Shown: positions 60,877 through 64,000 of the stretch, piece after piece | Numbering within the stretch: the first letter of the stretch is position 1 | How the letters are laid out: each line of letters begins with the position of its first letter | Assembly: GCA_964607705.1 (NCBI GenBank) | Contig: CAZSLI010000012.1 | Location: forward strand, 1 to 64,000 | Direction: 5' to 3' | Origin: CAZSLI01 sp964607705 | GTDB lineage: Bacteria; Actinomycetota; Coriobacteriia; Anaerosomatales; PHET01 | Length of the DNA stretch: 64,000 nucleotides | Made by a program: the position numbers and the translations under genes | Notes under the pieces: model-generated | Told to the model about the DNA's origin: nothing | The model's input: only the letters and a program-made list of their open reading frames with translations | Databases searched by the model: none

Positions 60877-61623
60877 TTAGTCGGCCTGCAGTTCACCTGA
60901 TGGTCCGACCTTCTCGACAAGCCCGCTCGCGTACATCCCATAGAGGATCCGGGCTGTCTCGAAGTCGTTGTAACCGGTCAACTCGACAAGTTCCCGAACG
61001 CTGCGATTGCCATGCAGATAGCACAGCAGCATCCATTCTCTGGGCTTGAGGTGGATCTCCGTGTTCTTAGCGCCCGGAGAAGACGCCATGGTGAAGCGCG
61101 TGTCGAGCGACGGGATCTTCTCCTTGATCTTGCGCCAAGTCTCGAGCCGCTTCCCCGCATCCGCCATCACGACGTCGACGGCCACCGAGATGCCGATGTC
61201 GCCCTCCGCGCACACCTCATCCGGCTCGAGCCGAAGTTCGCCCTCTTCCCAGCGCAGGAGGTCGAACAGGGCGTCGGAGACCTGGTCGCGCACGAAGCTC
61301 TCAAGAACCGTCGCCTCAAGGTAGCCTTCGTCGACCAGGATCTGGCCGAGCTTGCGGCCGGCCTTGTCCTTCTTCTGGATCTTCATCAGGCCCTGAGCCT
61401 GGCGCAGCTGCTTCTCGGAGATCACGCCGGCCTTGGTCAGCCGCTTGGCCACGGGCTCGATAGCGCCTCCCGAGGATGCGAAGAAGATCTGGCCGTCTCG
61501 GAAGCAGACCAGCCCTTCAGCGTCCGGTGCTGCGATATGAAGGACGCCGCTCTTCGATCCGGTCTGCAGGAGCCGGAACATGTCGGTGAGGGAGAAGTCC
61601 CTGAGGTTGCCCTCGAGTGCCAC
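60877..61623 (-). CDS. DUF4388 (PATAN-type) protein with MshEN-like motif
   Basis: From GTG 61623, six bases after GGAGG, the product has 248 residues and begins directly with the DUF4388 signature LEGNLRDFSLTDMFRLLQ. Residues 1-55 resemble the PATAN domain of cyanobacterial regulators. Residues 91-114 follow the spacing of the MshEN c-di-GMP motif (K/R-L-G-x2-L-V-x2-G ... L-x3-V-x2-Q), with KLGQILVDEG at 91-100 and Gln at 114. A half copy, RLTKAGVISEKQL, precedes it. The C-terminal part (about 180-248) looks like a winged-helix end, HLKPREWMLLCYL. It is the first gene of the chemosensory operon. Confidence 0.75.
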   Translation of the reverse strand: MALEGNLRDFSLTDMFRLLQTGSKSGVLHIAAPDAEGLVCFRDGQIFFASSGGAIEPVAKRLTKAGVISEKQLRQAQGLMKIQKKDKAGRKLGQILVDEGYLEATVLESFVRDQVSDALFDLLRWEEGELRLEPDEVCAEGDIGISVAVDVVMADAGKRLETWRKIKEKIPSLDTRFTMASSPGAKNTEIHLKPREWMLLCYLHGNRSVRELVELTGYNDFETARILYGMYASGLVEKVGPSGELQAD

Positions 61624-61685
61624 AGATGCCTCCGAGTGATGACGCGAAACGGCGCGCCTCAAGTGCCCGCAAAGGCGCGCACCTC

Positions 61686-61694
61686 ATCCTATCA
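61686..61694 (-). promoter_or_regulatory. Candidate promoter of the chemosensory operon
   Basis: TGATAGGAT on the minus strand is a TGn-extended -10 (hexamer TAGGAT) 62 bases before the DUF4388 GTG and in the gap after the membrane-protein gene. No -35 is convincing. Genes from 61623 down to 51297 follow with gaps of at most about 60 bases and no terminator, so one transcript of about 10 kb is likely. Confidence 0.45.
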
Positions 61695-61748
61695 CGCAAC
61701 ACCTGTGAGCCGAGGACCCCTCCTGCACAGGGATCGCAGTCCGGACGG

Positions 61749-62549
61749 CTACCTCGTCGGTCGCGCGATATCCAACGCGAGGGCGGACCCGAACGCTATA
61801 AGCAGCATGCCGATACTCCACCCGTAATCGATGAAGGAGCCACTCTCGTACAGGTTGTAGGTTTGCAGCCACGAGTAGCCTGCATCCGCGAGCGCGAGCA
61901 CCACGACGCCCGCCGCCACCGTTCGCCACGGCCACGCGAGGATCCCGCGTCCGAGCGAACCGACGACCAGCGCGACGAACACCGCCGGTCCGAACAGCAG
62001 AAGGACGTCGGCCAGGGGGTAGTACGCGCTTACAAACTTCTCGGCAGCCGGAAGGTCTTGGGACAGCACATGCGGCGCGATGAGCCCGAACCACATCACG
62101 GCAGCGGCCACCAATGCGAGTGCGGCAGCTGTGATGGCGGGCCTCTTGAGATCGACGAGTGAGCGGTACGCCAGACCCGCCGACAGGACGCCCGCCGCGA
62201 CCAGCGGATACTCGATCATGTAGAAGAGGTCGGGCGGCCCCGGGTAGGCGGGCTCGACCGCACGGATCACCTCGAAGTAGGTCCAGACGGCGTCGCCGAT
62301 GGCGAAGGCGAGCACCCCCAAACCGATCAACAGCCAGGGCCGACCGACGGAGCCGGTTCCGAGCCTTTTCGAGACCCACAAGATCCAGACAGCGCTGACA
62401 CCTACGACGAACAACTCGCCGAAGTCGGATAGGGCGATGACCCCGCTCTCCCCGCCCACGCCCATGGCGATGAGCGTGGCGATGAGCGCCACAACCACGA
62501 ACCCGCCGAGAAGAAGCGCCCAGCTGCGGGCGGAGACTCTGAGGCTCAT
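61749..62549 (-). CDS. Polytopic membrane protein, about eight helices
   Basis: The 266-residue product is almost entirely hydrophobic, with about eight predicted membrane helices and a polar loop EPAYPGPPDLFYMIEYPL near 118-135. That loop is a recurring feature of sensory 7TM/8TM modules found at the N-terminus of GGDEF or histidine-kinase proteins. Here no signalling domain follows. Its start overlaps the upstream 77-residue gene (ATGA). It may act as a sensor for the neighbouring chemosensory proteins, but this is only positional inference. Confidence 0.7.
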   Translation of the reverse strand: MSLRVSARSWALLLGGFVVVALIATLIAMGVGGESGVIALSDFGELFVVGVSAVWILWVSKRLGTGSVGRPWLLIGLGVLAFAIGDAVWTYFEVIRAVEPAYPGPPDLFYMIEYPLVAAGVLSAGLAYRSLVDLKRPAITAAALALVAAAVMWFGLIAPHVLSQDLPAAEKFVSAYYPLADVLLLFGPAVFVALVVGSLGRGILAWPWRTVAAGVVVLALADAGYSWLQTYNLYESGSFIDYGWSIGMLLIAFGSALALDIARPTR

Positions 62550-62779
62550 GCGACCGCCGATCGCTCGAGCTCGCGCACGATCGAATCGATCACATTGGGG
62601 GGAGCGACAGGGGCGAGCAGCCGCCTGACGTTGCCCTCCAGCGCGGGCAGATCCGAGCGGTCGAGCGTGTCCGACGTCTTGCCGATGGAGAGCGCGGTTG
62701 CTCGCACGCAGGTGTCGGCGACCATGTCTCCGACGTACGGGGCAAGCGCGTCATGTACCGCTCCGGCCAACGTTGCCAC
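62546..62779 (-). CDS. Small acidic-helical protein of unknown function
   Basis: The 77-residue product is predicted helical (VHDALAPYVGDMVADTCVRATALSIG, core only) with a single Cys near 25 and no membrane segment. The start is GTG 62779 after AGGGGG. A TAGAAT -10 candidate lies at 62803-62808. Its last codons overlap the start of the membrane-protein gene, so the two are coupled. I do not recognise a family. Confidence 0.65.
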   Translation of the reverse strand: MATLAGAVHDALAPYVGDMVADTCVRATALSIGKTSDTLDRSDLPALEGNVRRLLAPVAPPNVIDSIVRELERSAVA

Positions 62780-62863
62780 TGAATTCCCCCTTCGCTAGGG
62801 CGATTCTAGCGTATAACGCCTGGCGTATCGCCCCCAGGGTTCTATACGCAGCCAGCGGCTCTG

Positions 62864-63724
62864 TCAGGCGTCGGTTAAGCCGAGCGATGCACGTGCGGCA
62901 TCGAGGGCGCCCTCGAACCAGGCGACCTCCTCAGCGGTGGTGATGCCTCCGTCGTCGACGAGAACCATCGGGCCGGATCGAGCGAGATGAGCGGCGCTCT
63001 CCCCCGTTCGCCGTGCGCCCTGTGATGCGAGCGATTGGACGTCGACCCCGCCGAGAGGCACCAGGCCCGCCGCGCGTGCCGCTGGTATGCATCCCGCCAG
63101 CTGGTCAGCGGTGAGCGAGCCGAAATGCAGTCCGGAGAACCCCGCGCGCCGCAGCGCGTCCATGAGGACACGCATGTCGCCGTCGGAGTGAAAGATCGTC
63201 GGGCCCGACGTGTGCGCCGCCACCAAGTGCTGATAGCACGGCATCAAGGCATCGAGGGCGAAGTCCGGCGCCACGAGCCATCCCGAGGGTCCGGCAAGCT
63301 CGTCGGCGATGAGCGCGACGTCCACTCCGAGGGCCTCGCCCACGCGGAGGTCGTTCATCGCCTCGTGAAGCGCCTCATCGAGCGCGGTCGCGATCGAGCC
63401 GGGATCGGCGGCTGAGCGCTTGATGACGTCGAGCCATCCCCTGTCCCGTGCGACGCGGCCTAGAACGCCCGTGACGGTCCACACCGACGCGACCTCGGCG
63501 TCGTGGAGGCGGGAAACGGCCTCCGGAGCCCAATCTTCCTCGGCAGGCACGAACACCAGGTCGAGCCGGAGCGCGCTGGCGACCGCCTCCAGGCCCTCGG
63601 CAACGTTCTCGATGCCACTGCCCCAGGTGAGCGAGCGCACGACCTGCGCCGGAACCCAGCCCAGCCCGGTGGCCCAGCCGCCGGCGCGGCCGGCGATCAA
63701 CTCGCGAACGTCCTGTCTGCTCAC
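62864..63724 (-). CDS. Short uroporphyrinogen decarboxylase (URO-D)-fold protein
   Basis: The 286-residue product resembles the URO-D / methylcobamide methyltransferase superfamily. Landmarks are VWTVTGVLGRVARDRGW near 80, DELAGPSGWLVAPD near 143, PTIFHSDGDMRVLMDALR near 176 and GLHFGSLTADQLAG near 200. True HemE is about 340 residues and keeps an N-terminal Arg-rich substrate segment that I do not see, so a haem role is unlikely. A corrinoid-dependent methyl transfer role is possible. The start is GTG 63724, overlapping the upstream stop by four bases. The longer open frame upstream reads into that gene. Confidence 0.7.
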   Translation of the reverse strand: MSRQDVRELIAGRAGGWATGLGWVPAQVVRSLTWGSGIENVAEGLEAVASALRLDLVFVPAEEDWAPEAVSRLHDAEVASVWTVTGVLGRVARDRGWLDVIKRSAADPGSIATALDEALHEAMNDLRVGEALGVDVALIADELAGPSGWLVAPDFALDALMPCYQHLVAAHTSGPTIFHSDGDMRVLMDALRRAGFSGLHFGSLTADQLAGCIPAARAAGLVPLGGVDVQSLASQGARRTGESAAHLARSGPMVLVDDGGITTAEEVAWFEGALDAARASLGLTDA

Positions 63725-63963
63725 GACCGCTGCTGCCCTCCAGCGTAGGCGTCCCACACGCGTTCTGCCTGCTGTTGCCATGCCCGACGCGGATCCGAGA
63801 CGTCACATCCGAAGCGCTCCGCGATGAAGGTGAAGTAGCCGGCGCCCGGGATTCCATCGTCGGCGCGCACGACGAGTGAGGCGATGACGATGCCGCGCGC
63901 CGCGTACTCCTCGTCGTCCACTTCACCCAGCAGATCCATGATCAGCCGAGAACGCGCGGGCAC
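63721..63963 (-). CDS. Small protein of unknown function, coupled to the URO-D-fold gene
   Basis: From GTG 63963, just after GGAGG, the product is 80 residues; an ATG at 63939 would give 72. It contains LLGEVDDEEYAARGIVIASLVV, a GIPGAGYFTFIAERFG segment near 43 and a C-terminal helix with RVWDAY. There are no membrane helices or metal motifs. Its GTGA overlap with the URO-D-fold gene suggests joint function. The upstream context is cut by the window edge. I cannot name the family. Confidence 0.6.
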   Translation of the reverse strand: MPARSRLIMDLLGEVDDEEYAARGIVIASLVVRADDGIPGAGYFTFIAERFGCDVSDPRRAWQQQAERVWDAYAGGQQRS

Positions 63964-64000
63964 TCTGCCTCCAAACACCCTGACCGCGACGTCGCTGTAG

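Noticed and set aside
62864..63724. hemE (uroporphyrinogen decarboxylase)
   Set aside because: The product is too short and lacks the N-terminal Arg-containing substrate motif. No other haem gene is nearby.

Overview
This window comes from a high-GC, Gram-positive-type bacterium. The gene content points to Actinomycetota, and most likely to an anaerobic Coriobacteriia-like lineage. That placement is an inference from several signs: very GC-rich codon use, the murI / metallo-hydrolase / rph / rdgB cluster known from actinobacteria, a transcriptional T-box leader before pheST, a SipW/TasA-type export pair, and a methanogen-like (Mvh/Hdr-type) [NiFe] hydrogenase. There are no insertion sequences, phage genes or CRISPR arrays. 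The window is dense, mostly minus-strand core genome with a few plus-strand genes.

Layout. 1-52 is the first bases of a 16S rRNA gene (minus), with a well-formed rrn promoter at 321-349. 0.7-9.4 kb holds tyrS, two class A penicillin-binding proteins (one with PASTA and PKD domains) and a large U32 protein between them. 9.4-13.3 kb has a NIF3-like protein, a 3-methyladenine glycosylase, a small membrane protein and PolX. 13.3-22.2 kb is a complete arginine cluster read as argC-J-B-D-F-R-G-(small TatA-like protein)-H, with an ArgR-type palindrome inside the argC promoter. 22.3-26.2 kb is pheST with a T-box. 26.2-27.1 kb is a SipW-like peptidase and its TasA-like substrate. 27.3-35.2 kb holds infC-rpmI-rplT (with an attenuator leader and an ATC start for infC), thrS, a zinc-ribbon membrane protein, and valS-folC. 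35.5-39.2 kb holds a small Cys-rich protein, tig-clpP-clpX and tRNA-Leu. 39.4-42.5 kb is a secreted subtilase. 42.7-43.3 kb is a five-tRNA array (Pro, Gly, Arg, His, Lys). 43.4-46.4 kb is murI-MBL-rph-rdgB.

46.5-51.1 kb is a hydrogenase locus: maturation protease, large and small subunits, an HdrA-like/MvhD fusion and an unknown 80-residue protein. 51.3-61.6 kb is a chemosensory operon: DUF4388 protein, CheR-TPR, CheY, a GspE/PilB-like protein with a ruined ATPase site, two CheW, a sensor-less MCP, a CheA-REC hybrid and CheB. The window ends with a polytopic membrane protein, two small unknown proteins and a short uroporphyrinogen-decarboxylase-fold protein.

The strongest candidate for something undescribed is the chemosensory operon. 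It joins a PATAN (DUF4388) protein carrying an MshEN-like motif to a pseudo-PilB and a full Che set. I infer an output toward type IV pilus or c-di-GMP-linked behaviour rather than flagella. The second candidate is the hydrogenase, whose HdrA-like part has lost the usual flavin-binding glycine motif. On the regulatory side, several genes have a -10 hexamer ending 6-7 bases before the start codon and no Shine-Dalgarno, suggesting leaderless mRNAs.
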